This document shows positions 1-8,632 of a stretch of DNA of 48,624 nucleotides, one piece after another; position 1 is the stretch's first letter, and the number at the start of each line of letters is the position of its first letter. Origin of the DNA: JABHGY01 sp964525185 (GTDB taxonomy: Bacteria; Fidelibacterota; Marinisomatia; Marinisomatales; UBA1611). Both the position numbers and the translations under genes were made by a program. The notes below the pieces were generated by a model that was given only the letters and a program-made list of their open reading frames with translations, was not told where the DNA came from and did not search any database. The stretch lies in NCBI GenBank assembly GCA_964525185.1, contig CAZGFQ010000015.1, positions 1 through 48,624 on the forward strand, read 5' to 3'.

Positions 1-22
1 CAAATTGTCAATCAAAATATTT

Positions 23-481
23 TCATATCAATTTTAGCCATTCACCCGTTTCAGCAAGACGTTTTGCTTCATCTGTAAATAATAAATCTGGGTCAGGGAG
101 AATGCCTACTCTACCTAAATCTAAACGATCGGCATCCCAACAAGTGGCAATGGTATTATTTGATGCATTTAATCCGCCTGTATGGCCTGCACATGCTTTA
201 TACAAAGAATCAAATTGGTCATCGGTCAAAGGAATAAGCGTTCTTATTTCTTTTGCATATTCTGCTCCACGATAACCGTGTTTTGGGTCATAGTCTTCAT
301 TTTCTCGTTTACAATCATGGAAATAGGCGAATAATGAAACAACACTTACATCTGCCTTAGAATATTTTGCCAAATATAATCCATATTTTTCTACTGTTTG
401 CCAATGGGTTAATCCATGAAGATGACTATTAAATAATAAAGAATCTTTTTGTAACTTTTTGATTATTTGGGCATTTATCAT
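23..481 (-). CDS. HD-domain metal-dependent phosphohydrolase-like protein
   Basis: A 152-residue cytosolic protein with HD-family metal-ligand residues: His20, His22 and His26 near the N-terminus, the His55-Asp56 doublet in FAYFHDCKRE, His100 in CAGHT, and Asp116/Asp118 in CWDADRLDLGR. This H...HD...H...D layout is that of small HD hydrolases acting on phosphomonoesters or nucleotides. The substrate cannot be read from the sequence. The ATG at 481 is the first start, and no strong ribosome site precedes it. It reads toward the left edge, where the partner gene, if any, is missing. The HD assignment is firm and the reaction is unknown. Confidence 0.75.
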   Translation of the reverse strand: MINAQIIKKLQKDSLLFNSHLHGLTHWQTVEKYGLYLAKYSKADVSVVSLFAYFHDCKRENEDYDPKHGYRGAEYAKEIRTLIPLTDDQFDSLYKACAGHTGGLNASNNTIATCWDADRLDLGRVGILPDPDLLFTDEAKRLAETGEWLKLI

Positions 482-589
482 TTTTTATAACACATTTTGA
501 ATTTGACTAAAGGAAGGTTTAATCTACCACTTTTGTTAATGAAGATTTTAATTTAACTGTTACAGTAAATCGCTCAATTTCGACTGTGG

Positions 590-640
590 TTTAACCTAGG
601 AATTAAGGGAATTGCCGCGACGCAAACTCCTCGCAATGAC
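590..640. repeat. Dispersed repeat family A, copy 1
   Basis: This is a 51-nt unit that aligns without gaps to 1235-1285 at about 78 percent identity (11 differences by hand). The shared core is cctaggaat at the left and actcctcg-aatgac at the right. The right part, read on the other strand as gtcattgcgaggag, resembles a short intergenic repeat seen in many bacterial genomes (established knowledge, not checked here). Confidence 0.6.
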
Positions 641-899
641 TTTACGCTTTGCTGTCATTCACAAATGAAAACCCGTCCATGACATTTTTGGTATTCATTT
701 ATCCAGTGATGAATCTATTCCGATAAAACATCCATTACACAAGAGATAGATCGCGAATCATTAGAGAAGATTTCTCGTTGGTGTGAATTTTACATTATAC
801 TATAAATGGGTTTTTCACTCGAAATGACATTAGTCTTGCTGTCATTCCGCAATTTTGAAAAAATATCCGGAATCCATTAATTCAGGTGATACATCAAAA

Positions 900-953
900 C
901 ATGGATTCCTGGTCGGTGCCAGGAATGACACTCCTTTTGTTTGTCACTGCGAG
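900..953. repeat. Dispersed repeat family B, copy 1
   Basis: This is a 54-nt unit running from catggattcctggtcgg to gtcactgcgag. It differs from the copy at 1162-1215 at only two positions (T/C at its 18th base and T/C at its 27th). Within it, ttcctgg and ccaggaa form a short inverted repeat, so the unit may fold as a hairpin. Near-identity implies recent duplication or gene conversion. Confidence 0.75.
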
Positions 954-1083
954 TTCCACAATTAGGGGGATTCATAGTCTCCACTAACTTTCACCAGATA
1001 ATCTGTATCATATAAACGATTAATATTTATTTTTTTTAACCACCCTAATCTTTTTCACATAATTTACGTTATGTACACAATCA

Positions 1084-1105
1084 CCCCTCCTTATATAAGG
1101 AGGGG
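1084..1105. repeat. Perfect 22-bp palindrome with flanking inverted arms
   Basis: The 22 bases centred between 1094 and 1095 equal their own reverse complement: cccctcctta followed by ta, then taaggagggg. Just beyond it, ggggtgg at 1111-1117 can pair with the ccaccc at 1040-1045. Such cccctcc/ggagggg units are typical of small mobile palindromic repeats. No gene overlaps it. Confidence 0.65.
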
Positions 1106-1161
1106 AATAAGGGGTGGTTTAAAACAAATACCGAACCACAATTATTGATGTTTAAGCAAAG

Positions 1162-1215
1162 CATGGATTCCTGGTCGGCGCCAGGAACGACACTCCTTTT
1201 GTTTGTCACTGCGAG
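1162..1215. repeat. Dispersed repeat family B, copy 2
   Basis: Second copy of the 54-nt unit at 900-953, in the same orientation and 262 bp downstream (start to start), with two substitutions and no indels. The internal inverted repeat is kept as gcgcc-type symmetry (tggtcggcgcca). It is followed 19 nt later by family A copy 2, whereas in the left part of the region family A precedes family B. Confidence 0.75.
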
Positions 1216-1234
1216 AGCCCGATATGGGTCTTGA

Positions 1235-1285
1235 TTTATCCTAGGAATCGAGAAGATATCCGCGTCGCACACTCCTCGTAATGAC
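1235..1285. repeat. Dispersed repeat family A, copy 2
   Basis: Matches 590-640 over 51 nt without gaps, with 11 differences by hand. It ends 47 bp before the start of the permease gene, so it sits where a promoter or 5' leader would be expected. Confidence 0.6.
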
Positions 1286-1332
1286 ATTTGTTTTTTTAGA
1301 CAAGACCAACAACAATTTTTGTAATTTCACCT

Positions 1333-2694
1333 ATGCGACTTCTCAGTAGATATTTTATTAAGGAACTGGTGCTCCCGTTTATTTTTTCATTAGGAATGAT
1401 TACCTTTATCCTTTTTGTCAATTTCCTCCTTAGAGCTGTGGATCGGTTTTTAGGGAAAGGGCTTGATGTTATAACTATTTTAGAATATCTCTTTTTAAAT
1501 CTTGCGTGGATTTTAGCTTTATCCGTCCCAATGGCTGTTTTACTTTCCACGTTAATGACATTCGGGCGTTTATCAGAAGATAATGAAATAAATGCCATGC
1601 GTGCATCCGGTATCAGTTATTTATCTATTCTTCGTCCTGCCCTCACATTCGGGCTCACCGTTGGCCTTATTCTGATTTATTTCAATAATTTCATTTTACC
1701 GGATATGAATTTTAAAGCGCGTCTTCTCTCTGGAGACATTTACCGAAAACGCCCGGACATGAATATTGAACCCGGCTTTTTCCTAGATGTTCTCCCAGAC
1801 TATAGCATGATTATTGGCGGTAAAAATGGCGACATGATGGAAGATGTACGGATTTTTTCCAAAAAAGGAAAAGAATCCCAAACAAGTATTCATGCAAAAG
1901 AAGGAAAGTTGGATGTTATTTCTAATGCATTTGTATTAACCCTTCACGATGGGGAAATCCATGAATTAGAATTAAAAGATTTTTCACATTATAGGCGAAT
2001 TGCATTTGAAAAACATATTATTACAATTGCGGCCGATGATTTACTGTTAAATCGCAGAGATTCCTCCAGTCGTACCGATCGAGAAATGACTGTTCCCATG
2101 ATGCTGAAGAAACGACAAAGTTATGAAAAACGAATCCAAGTTGTTGAAAAACGAATATCTGGATCTTTCTACCGTGTCCTCGAAGATTCCATTTCTCCAG
2201 GAACATTAGAAGGAGGATTATTCCTTGTTCAATCAGCGCGAGATTCCATTGCGCAGGATACAACATTATCAAAAGCAGCATTAAATAAAAAGAATCGAAA
2301 ACTGAAAACGTTGGAACGTCAACTTAAAAATGAATTTAATTTGATTACGAGTTATGTAAAAAGTCGTAATAAATATACAGTTGAAATGCATAAAAAATTC
2401 TCACTTCCCTTTGCGTGTATATTATTTGTGCTATTAGGTGCCTCTTTAGGAACCATGGCAAAACGGGGTGGATTTGCAGTAAGTACCAGTTTAAGTTTTG
2501 GCTTCTTCCTCGTGTATTATATTTTCTTAATAGGAGGGGAAGAGTTGGCAGATCGAAATTTGGTGAACCCCGCTATTGGAATGTGGACACCCAATGCGAT
2601 TTTTTTAGTTATATCCCTTTATTTAACATTACATACTGTACGAGAAAAGGCACCCATACAATTCACATTATTCAAACATAAGGACGACACATGA
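1333..2694 (+). CDS. LptF/LptG (YjgP/YjgQ) family lipopolysaccharide export permease
   Basis: This is a 453-residue inner-membrane protein with the family layout. Three N-terminal helices (about 12-36, 50-75, 98-122) are followed by a large periplasmic domain (about 125-350) and three C-terminal helices (about 355-430). The N-terminus RYFIKELVLPFIFSLG and the FGRLSEDNEINAMRASG cytoplasmic motif are diagnostic of YjgP/YjgQ. The family moves lipopolysaccharide from the inner membrane to the Lpt bridge with LptB and LptC, which are not in the window. LptF versus LptG cannot be decided. Translation is coupled to the next gene through an ATGA overlap. Confidence 0.9.
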   Translation: MRLLSRYFIKELVLPFIFSLGMITFILFVNFLLRAVDRFLGKGLDVITILEYLFLNLAWILALSVPMAVLLSTLMTFGRLSEDNEINAMRASGISYLSILRPALTFGLTVGLILIYFNNFILPDMNFKARLLSGDIYRKRPDMNIEPGFFLDVLPDYSMIIGGKNGDMMEDVRIFSKKGKESQTSIHAKEGKLDVISNAFVLTLHDGEIHELELKDFSHYRRIAFEKHIITIAADDLLLNRRDSSSRTDREMTVPMMLKKRQSYEKRIQVVEKRISGSFYRVLEDSISPGTLEGGLFLVQSARDSIAQDTTLSKAALNKKNRKLKTLERQLKNEFNLITSYVKSRNKYTVEMHKKFSLPFACILFVLLGASLGTMAKRGGFAVSTSLSFGFFLVYYIFLIGGEELADRNLVNPAIGMWTPNAIFLVISLYLTLHTVREKAPIQFTLFKHKDDT

Positions 2695-3983
2695 TACCCG
2701 CAGAAATTATTGCACAAAAAAGAGACGGAAACCCACTATCACGGGAAAATATGAAATGGTTTGTAGAATCATTTACATCTGGAGAACTCCCCGATTCTCA
2801 GATGGCTTCTATGCTGATGGCCATTTATTTCAATGGATTAACGGAAGAAGAAACGTTTGCCCTAGTGGAAGTCATGATTGCTTCAGGAGAAACATTGGAT
2901 TTTTCCCAAACAACAACACCTGTTGTAGATAAACATAGTACGGGTGGCATTGGGGATAAAATATCACTCATCCTTGCTCCACTTCTTGCATCGGCGGGCC
3001 TCACCCTTCCCATGATAGCAGGAAGAAGTTTAGGTCACACAGGTGGCACGATTGATAAATTAGAAGCGATTCCAGGATTTCAAGCTGAAGTTTCATTGTC
3101 AAAATTTAAATCGTGGGTTGATCAAATTGGGTGTGCTATTATTGGTCAAACAGGCGAAATCTGCACAGCTGATAAAAAAATGTATGCTCTCCGCGATGTA
3201 ACAGCTACCGTTCAATCTATCCCATTAATTTGTGGTTCTATCATGAGTAAAAAAATAGCTGAAGGCATTAATGGATTGGTCCTAGATGTAAAAACAGGTT
3301 CAGGTGCATTCATGAAAACCATGGAACAAGCAGAAGAATTAGGGTCATGGATGAAAAAAATAGGAACAGCATTTAATGTAAATACGGATATTGTATTTAC
3401 AAGTATGAATCAACCGTTAGGCCAATTTGCAGGTGTATGGTGTGAAGTTCAAGAATCAGTCGATTGCCTCAAAGGACGTGGACCAAAAGATACAATGGAT
3501 GTCACAATGGCCCTTGCTTCAAAATTGATGATCCAAGGGAAAAAAGCAGATAATGAACAGGATGCCATAAATCAACTTAATGCGCTTATTCAAAATGGAA
3601 ATGCATTTAATAAATTTGTTGAAATGGTTGAAATACAAGAAGGAGATGCATCCGTATTAGAAGGAAATCCATGCCCGCCATCTGACACATTAAATTTTGT
3701 GGCATTCAAAGATGGAATAATTCAATCCATGAATACAGAAAAAATTGGATGGGGAATGGTTGAAATGGGATGTGGTAGAAAGGACCCAAATGATATGATT
3801 GATTTCACAGCTGGTGTGGAATTCTATCATAAAATTGGAAGTGAAGTCAAAGAAGGCCAACCCATTGCCCGCTTATTCAATTCTAATAAAGATGGAATCG
3901 AAAAAGCATTAATTCAATTCAATGATGCAATTGACATTGGAGATGAACCCCAAGAAAATACATTAATTCTTGGTTCGTTATAA
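2691..3983 (+). CDS. Pyrimidine-nucleoside (thymidine) phosphorylase
   Basis: A 430-residue cytosolic enzyme of the glycosyltransferase 3 nucleoside phosphorylase type, close to the 433-440 residues of Pdp/DeoA. It cleaves thymidine or uridine with phosphate to a base plus (deoxy)ribose-1-phosphate. Visible motifs are the phosphate-binding segment KHSTGGIGDKISL (about 84-96), the family signature AGRSLGHTGGTIDKLEAIPG (about 110-129), and VKTGSGAFMK (about 200-209). Its ATG overlaps the permease stop. The pairing with an Lpt permease looks like simple operon packing. Base preference (thymidine only or broad) cannot be read. Confidence 0.92.
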   Translation: MIPAEIIAQKRDGNPLSRENMKWFVESFTSGELPDSQMASMLMAIYFNGLTEEETFALVEVMIASGETLDFSQTTTPVVDKHSTGGIGDKISLILAPLLASAGLTLPMIAGRSLGHTGGTIDKLEAIPGFQAEVSLSKFKSWVDQIGCAIIGQTGEICTADKKMYALRDVTATVQSIPLICGSIMSKKIAEGINGLVLDVKTGSGAFMKTMEQAEELGSWMKKIGTAFNVNTDIVFTSMNQPLGQFAGVWCEVQESVDCLKGRGPKDTMDVTMALASKLMIQGKKADNEQDAINQLNALIQNGNAFNKFVEMVEIQEGDASVLEGNPCPPSDTLNFVAFKDGIIQSMNTEKIGWGMVEMGCGRKDPNDMIDFTAGVEFYHKIGSEVKEGQPIARLFNSNKDGIEKALIQFNDAIDIGDEPQENTLILGSL

Positions 3984-3993
3984 CTAAAGAACT

Positions 3994-6132
3994 TTAATAC
4001 GTTTTATGAATTTTACACTTTCGTGTAGGTTCAGTTCCTTTTTTGAATATTTCTGTTTCTAATGGACAATTAGGCCAAGGAGATGATTTAGTCACAGAAC
4101 AAATTTCAAAATCAATAATATTTTCTGGGCGTTCAAATTTATCATGGGGTAATCCCAATTCTTTATGTGCATCACGCATAAATCGGGCCCATGCAGGTAA
4201 AGCAGCTCGACTGCCATCCTGTCCTTTTCCAAGGCTCACTCTATAATCATCCACACCAAACCAAGCACCTGCAGCAATATTTGGAGAAAATCCAACAAAC
4301 CATGCATCACTCCAACCTTGAGTGGTTCCCGTTTTCCCGGCAGCTGGATGGTTAAATAAATATTTCCACCGAGCACTTCCACCTGTCCCGCGGTTCATAA
4401 CTGTTTGCATTAGATCCGTCATTAAATAGGCTGTTTCTGCACTTAATACTTCTTCCCTTTTAGGACCAAATTCTTTTAACACATTCCCATATCGATCTTC
4501 GATCCGAAGTATGCCAAATGGTTCAGAATAGACGCCTTTATTTGCTAATGCAGAATAGGCAGCTACCATTTCAATGGGAATCACTTCCGATGTCCCAAGA
4601 GCGATAGCATCAACGGCACGAATATTAGTTGAAATTCCCATCCGTTGAGACGTCTTTTTCACCTGTTCTGCCGGGGCAAATCCTTGCTGAACCATTCTTA
4701 CAGAAATAAGATTCATGGATTTTCTTAAACCTTCTCGAAGTGTTGTAAGACCACCTGTACTTAAATCATAATTTTGCGGTTTCCATTTCACCCATGATCC
4801 ATCCATATTTTGTACATTTAGAACAACCGGTTGATTAAGCAATTGTTCCGTTACAGGATAACCATTATCTAGTGCGGTGGTATAAACAAAAGGTTTAAAA
4901 ACAGATCCTGGCTGACGTCTTAATTGAACGGATCGATTAAATTGGTCATGGTAATCAGGTCGCCCTCCCACCATCGCAAGGATTGAACCATTTTTTGGGT
5001 TTAGCGCAATAAAAGCACTCTGAACCAATAATTTAGTTCTCAAATCTTTATAAAGTTCCATTTCTCCTTTTAACATCATTTTTACAGAATCTTCTGGGAA
5101 AATGGTTAAATAGGATAATTGTTCAAATTCTTCACGATCATTAAATAACCGTTTATTCAATTTATTTTGATTGTATTCAATGGACTTTAAAACGGCTGCT
5201 TCCGCAATAGCCTGTAATCTTGAATCTAATGTGGTATATATTTTTAATCCATCTCTGTAAATATTCACACCCAACGCTTCATCTTCTTTTTCTAAAATCC
5301 GGCGAACATATTCTGTAAAATAAGGTGCTGTTCCTCGTTTAGGTTCATCGTGTATATTTTCAAGTGATTTAGATTTTGCTTCCTTGTATTCCGCTAATCT
5401 TAAATACCCTTGCTCTCTCATGAGTCTTAATACCGTATTTTTCCGACGGATGGCACGCTCAGGATGTCGTATGGGTGAATAGCTGGCAGGAGATGGTAAA
5501 ACACCCACTAATATTGCTGATTCATCTATTGTTAATTCTTTAGACTCTTTTCCAAAAAACCGTTTTGTAGCTGCTTCAACACCATACGTTCCGTGCCCAA
5601 AATGAACCGTATTGAGATACATTTCCAATATTTCATTTTTGGTATATGTGCGCTCAATCTGTACTGCAGTAATAATTTCTTTTATTTTACGTGTATAACT
5701 ATCTGCAAATCCGATGGTTTTATATAAACTCCGAGCCAATTGTTGGGTCAAACTACTAAACCCTTGAGCATAGGGATCAAAAGAAACAATATTGACAACC
5801 ACAGCTCTAAAAACACTCCGTAAAGATATACCCCAATGGTCATAAAACCGTTTATCTTCAGAAGCCACAACTGCATGTCTCATATGGACGGGAATATCCG
5901 CAAGTTCAACGAATACTCTTTTCTGTACAAAAAGTTCATCCAACACTTGGCCGTCAGAAGAATAAATTCGTGTAACTAAATCTGGATCATAATTTTCCAA
6001 TTGCTCTAATGATGGTAAATCTTGAGCAAGGTAAATAACAAAACCTGTCACTAAAATAGCGCCAAAGAGCACTACCATTAAGCTACGAAGAAAGATTTTT
6101 GCTGTGTCTAATTTTGGCTTTTTATTTGCCAT
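3994..6132 (-). CDS. Class A penicillin-binding protein (PBP1a-type transglycosylase/transpeptidase)
   Basis: A 712-residue bifunctional peptidoglycan synthase. A short cytoplasmic tail and one membrane helix (about 15-36) precede the GT51 glycosyltransferase, with catalytic Glu92 in VVASEDKRFYDHWG and the FSSLTQQLAR motif. The transpeptidase has the complete active-site triad: Ser410-x-x-Lys413 in RQPGSVFKPF, Ser472-Met-Asn474 in RKSMNL, and Lys600-Thr-Gly in AGKTGTTQGWSDAW. It polymerises glycan strands and cross-links peptides on the periplasmic face. It lies 84 bp downstream of fumC and ends 10 bp from the convergent phosphorylase. No terminator is evident between those two. Confidence 0.95.
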   Translation of the reverse strand: MANKKPKLDTAKIFLRSLMVVLFGAILVTGFVIYLAQDLPSLEQLENYDPDLVTRIYSSDGQVLDELFVQKRVFVELADIPVHMRHAVVASEDKRFYDHWGISLRSVFRAVVVNIVSFDPYAQGFSSLTQQLARSLYKTIGFADSYTRKIKEIITAVQIERTYTKNEILEMYLNTVHFGHGTYGVEAATKRFFGKESKELTIDESAILVGVLPSPASYSPIRHPERAIRRKNTVLRLMREQGYLRLAEYKEAKSKSLENIHDEPKRGTAPYFTEYVRRILEKEDEALGVNIYRDGLKIYTTLDSRLQAIAEAAVLKSIEYNQNKLNKRLFNDREEFEQLSYLTIFPEDSVKMMLKGEMELYKDLRTKLLVQSAFIALNPKNGSILAMVGGRPDYHDQFNRSVQLRRQPGSVFKPFVYTTALDNGYPVTEQLLNQPVVLNVQNMDGSWVKWKPQNYDLSTGGLTTLREGLRKSMNLISVRMVQQGFAPAEQVKKTSQRMGISTNIRAVDAIALGTSEVIPIEMVAAYSALANKGVYSEPFGILRIEDRYGNVLKEFGPKREEVLSAETAYLMTDLMQTVMNRGTGGSARWKYLFNHPAAGKTGTTQGWSDAWFVGFSPNIAAGAWFGVDDYRVSLGKGQDGSRAALPAWARFMRDAHKELGLPHDKFERPENIIDFEICSVTKSSPWPNCPLETEIFKKGTEPTRKCKIHKTY

Positions 6133-6216
6133 TATAGAATTTAACCCATTCCTTTTTCTGAGGTTAATACGAAATGGGTATTATAGGAAATAATCAGACT
6201 TTAGTTCCAAAGATGA

Positions 6217-7614
6217 TTAATCCCTTTTGCGCGGAGTAATCATTTTTTCTGGTTGTACGACTCGATCAAACTCTTCGCCGGACAAATATCCCAATTCAAT
6301 AATCGTTTCTCTCAATGTTTTCTTTTCTGAATAAGCAGTTTTGGCGACTTTTGCTGCCTTATCATATCCAATGTGAGGATTCAAAGCTGTCACCAACATG
6401 AGAGAATTATATAAATTGTAATCAATTCGTTCTGAATTTGCTTCTATCCCTTTAACTGCATTTGTGTTAAATGAATCAGATACATCTGCGAGTAATCGAA
6501 TGGATTGTAAAATATTATGAGCCATAACTGGGCGGAAAACATTTAATTCAAAATTCCCACTAGCACCAGCAATAGAAATCGTAGCATCATTTCCCATCAC
6601 TTGCGTACAAACCATCGTCATAGCCTCACATTGGGTTGGATTTATTTTCCCTGGCATGATGGAAGACCCCGGTTCATTCGCAGGTAAAATAATTTCACCA
6701 ATTCCTGATCTTGGACCACTCGCCAACCACCGAATATCATTCGCAATTTTGAATAAACTTCCCGCCAACACTTTTAACGCACCCGATAGTTCAACAATGC
6801 TATCTTGCGCCCCAAGAGCTTCAAATTTATTGGGAGCTGTCTTAAAAGGAAGACCTGTTAATTCAGATATAGCTTCTGCTGACATTTCACCAAATCCTTC
6901 AACAGAATTGATACCGGTCCCGACAGCTGTTCCACCCATGGCTAATTCATAGCAATGATCAAGTGTATTTTCAACTCGTTTAATGCCATGATCTATCATA
7001 GACACATAACCAGAAAATTCTTGCCCCAAACTAAGAGGTGTCGCATCTTGTAAATGCGTTCTCCCTAATTTGACGATAGACGCAAATTCATCACATTTTT
7101 CTTGTAGCCCATCTTTAAGTCTATTGAGGGCAGGCAATAAATGAGATGTAACAGATTCAACTGCTGCAATGTTGATAGCTGATGGAAATGTATCATTTGT
7201 GGATTGAGCCATATTCACATGATCATTTGGATGAACCGGTGTTTTTGATCCTAATTCTCCACCCATCATTTCAATGGCACGATTTGCGATAACTTCATTG
7301 AAGTTCATATTCGTTTGAGTTCCACTTCCCGTCTGCCAAACGACTAATGGGAAATGGCTATCTAAAGTTCCATCAATCACTTCATCTGCCGCATTATGAA
7401 TAGCATCTTTAAGCGTATCGTCCAAATTTCCTAGACGATTATTCACTGTGGCGGCTGCTTTCTTTAAAATACCATATGCTCGAATAAATTCTCTGGAAAA
7501 ATGTTCGTCGCCAATTTTAAAATTGTTAAATGATCTTTGCGTCTGGGCTCCGAAATATTTGTCGGACGGAACTTCTACTGGACCCAAACTATCTTGTTCG
7601 GTTCGTGTTGACAT
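6217..7614 (-). CDS. fumC: Class II fumarate hydratase
   Basis: A 465-residue iron-independent fumarase interconverting fumarate and L-malate in the TCA cycle (oxidative or reductive). The signature loop GSSIMPGKINPTQCEAM is intact and includes the catalytic serine. TGSGTQTNMNFNEVIANRA and HPNDHVNMAQSTND form the substrate site. The length matches the family (about 460-470). It begins 3 bp after korB stops, so it is very probably co-transcribed with the 2-oxoacid:ferredoxin oxidoreductase, linking both to the central cycle. The usual ambiguity with aspartase is settled by overall similarity to FumC from memory, not by a search. Confidence 0.95.
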   Translation of the reverse strand: MSTRTEQDSLGPVEVPSDKYFGAQTQRSFNNFKIGDEHFSREFIRAYGILKKAAATVNNRLGNLDDTLKDAIHNAADEVIDGTLDSHFPLVVWQTGSGTQTNMNFNEVIANRAIEMMGGELGSKTPVHPNDHVNMAQSTNDTFPSAINIAAVESVTSHLLPALNRLKDGLQEKCDEFASIVKLGRTHLQDATPLSLGQEFSGYVSMIDHGIKRVENTLDHCYELAMGGTAVGTGINSVEGFGEMSAEAISELTGLPFKTAPNKFEALGAQDSIVELSGALKVLAGSLFKIANDIRWLASGPRSGIGEIILPANEPGSSIMPGKINPTQCEAMTMVCTQVMGNDATISIAGASGNFELNVFRPVMAHNILQSIRLLADVSDSFNTNAVKGIEANSERIDYNLYNSLMLVTALNPHIGYDKAAKVAKTAYSEKKTLRETIIELGYLSGEEFDRVVQPEKMITPRKRD

Positions 7615-7617
7615 GGT

Positions 7618-8628
7618 TTACTCCACAACCCAGGTATCACCTGAGTTTAATAAGGTTTCTAGTTTACCTCTTCCCATATTTTGAATTGTTAAATCAATTT
7701 GTTCATCTACTTTTTCATTATACGAAGGTTTATTTACAGCATAAATAACGCCAATCGGTTCAGGCAGAACTGGATTACTCGTCCAGTTTGAAATAATATT
7801 GGCAAGATCAAGATTCGTTTCATCATGCACTAATAAATCATCAACACTATATTCATCCATAGAAACAACAACGGGTGTAAATCCATCCAGTTTAATTCCT
7901 TTAGAATTTTTGCTGAATATCATGGGTTCGCCATGTTTTAGTTCAATAACATTTTCAGACTTATCGGCCCCGGTATAAGACTCAAAAGCACCATCATTGA
8001 ATATGAGACAATTTTGATATACTTCAATAAAAGAACTTCCGCTATGTGCATACGCTCTTTCCATCATGGATGCCAAATGTGGTTGCCAACGATCTATTGT
8101 TCGAGCAACAAATGTAGCTTGTGACCCTAAAGCAACAGCAGGAGGATTTAATGGGTAATCTAATGAACCATATGGAGAAGCTTTCGTCACCTTTCCTACT
8201 TCAGAAGTAGGTGAATACTGTCCTTTAGTTAACCCATAAATTCGATTATTGAAAAGTAAAATATTTAAATCCATGTTTCGTCTTAAAGCGTGTAAAAAAT
8301 GGTTCCCGCCAATGGATAATGCATCTCCATCTCCAGTAACAACCCAAACAGATAAATCTGGATTTGCAAGTTTTACACCAGATGCTATGGGTAAAGCGCG
8401 ACCATGAATAGAATGAAAACCATATGTATTCATATAATAGGGAAATCGGCTTGAACACCCAATTCCTGATATAAATACGAAGTCTTCTTTTTTACGCCCA
8501 AAGGTTGGCATATTTTTTTGCGTTTGAGCTAAAATGGCATAATCACCACAACCCGGGCACCACCGCACAGCTTGATCTGAGACAAAATCTTTTTTTGTTA
8601 AGGGTGCAATTTCAATTTTTTGTGTCAT
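7618..8628 (-). CDS. korB: 2-oxoacid:ferredoxin oxidoreductase, beta subunit (2-oxoglutarate type)
   Basis: A 336-residue subunit that binds thiamine pyrophosphate and a [4Fe-4S] cluster. Four likely cluster cysteines are visible: Cys24 and Cys27 in RWCPGCGDY, Cys58 in SGIGCSSR, and one near 206 in YQNCLIFNDG. The TPP/Mg site is GDGDALSIGGNHFLHALRRN followed by NNRIYGLTKGQ. With KorA it converts 2-oxoglutarate (or another 2-oxoacid) plus CoA to the acyl-CoA, reducing ferredoxin. It sits 4 bp behind korA and 3 bp ahead of fumC. An AGGA element about 9 nt upstream supports the ATG at 8628. The substrate is inferred from subunit layout and neighbours. Confidence 0.92.
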   Translation of the reverse strand: MTQKIEIAPLTKKDFVSDQAVRWCPGCGDYAILAQTQKNMPTFGRKKEDFVFISGIGCSSRFPYYMNTYGFHSIHGRALPIASGVKLANPDLSVWVVTGDGDALSIGGNHFLHALRRNMDLNILLFNNRIYGLTKGQYSPTSEVGKVTKASPYGSLDYPLNPPAVALGSQATFVARTIDRWQPHLASMMERAYAHSGSSFIEVYQNCLIFNDGAFESYTGADKSENVIELKHGEPMIFSKNSKGIKLDGFTPVVVSMDEYSVDDLLVHDETNLDLANIISNWTSNPVLPEPIGVIYAVNKPSYNEKVDEQIDLTIQNMGRGKLETLLNSGDTWVVE

Positions 8629-8632
8629 TGGA

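Larger units (their letters stand above)
482..1332. other. Gene-free 850-bp region made of short dispersed repeats
   Basis: No credible coding frame lies here. The stretch holds two repeat families, each present twice (590-640 with 1235-1285; 900-953 with 1162-1215), and a perfect palindrome at 1084-1105. It also has weaker repeated bits such as gctgtcatt (near 651 and 839) followed about 40-50 bases on by a degenerate match. It probably also carries the promoter of the permease gene at 1333, but no convincing -35/-10 pair was identified. It looks like a landing site for small non-coding repeats rather than a decayed gene. Confidence 0.7.

Noticed and set aside
1081..1287. Minus-strand 68-codon open frame in the repeat cluster
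   Set aside because: It is made almost wholly of the duplicated repeats and the palindrome, has no ribosome site and no recognisable protein pattern.
1296..1598. Minus-strand 100-codon open frame at the start of the permease gene
   Set aside because: It lies antisense to the N-terminal helices of a clear LptF/G-type gene; composition is that of a shadow frame.
6140..6216. Possible terminator between fumC and the penicillin-binding protein gene
   Set aside because: Only a 7-bp acccatt/aatgggt pairing with a long loop and no T-run on the minus strand; too weak to call.
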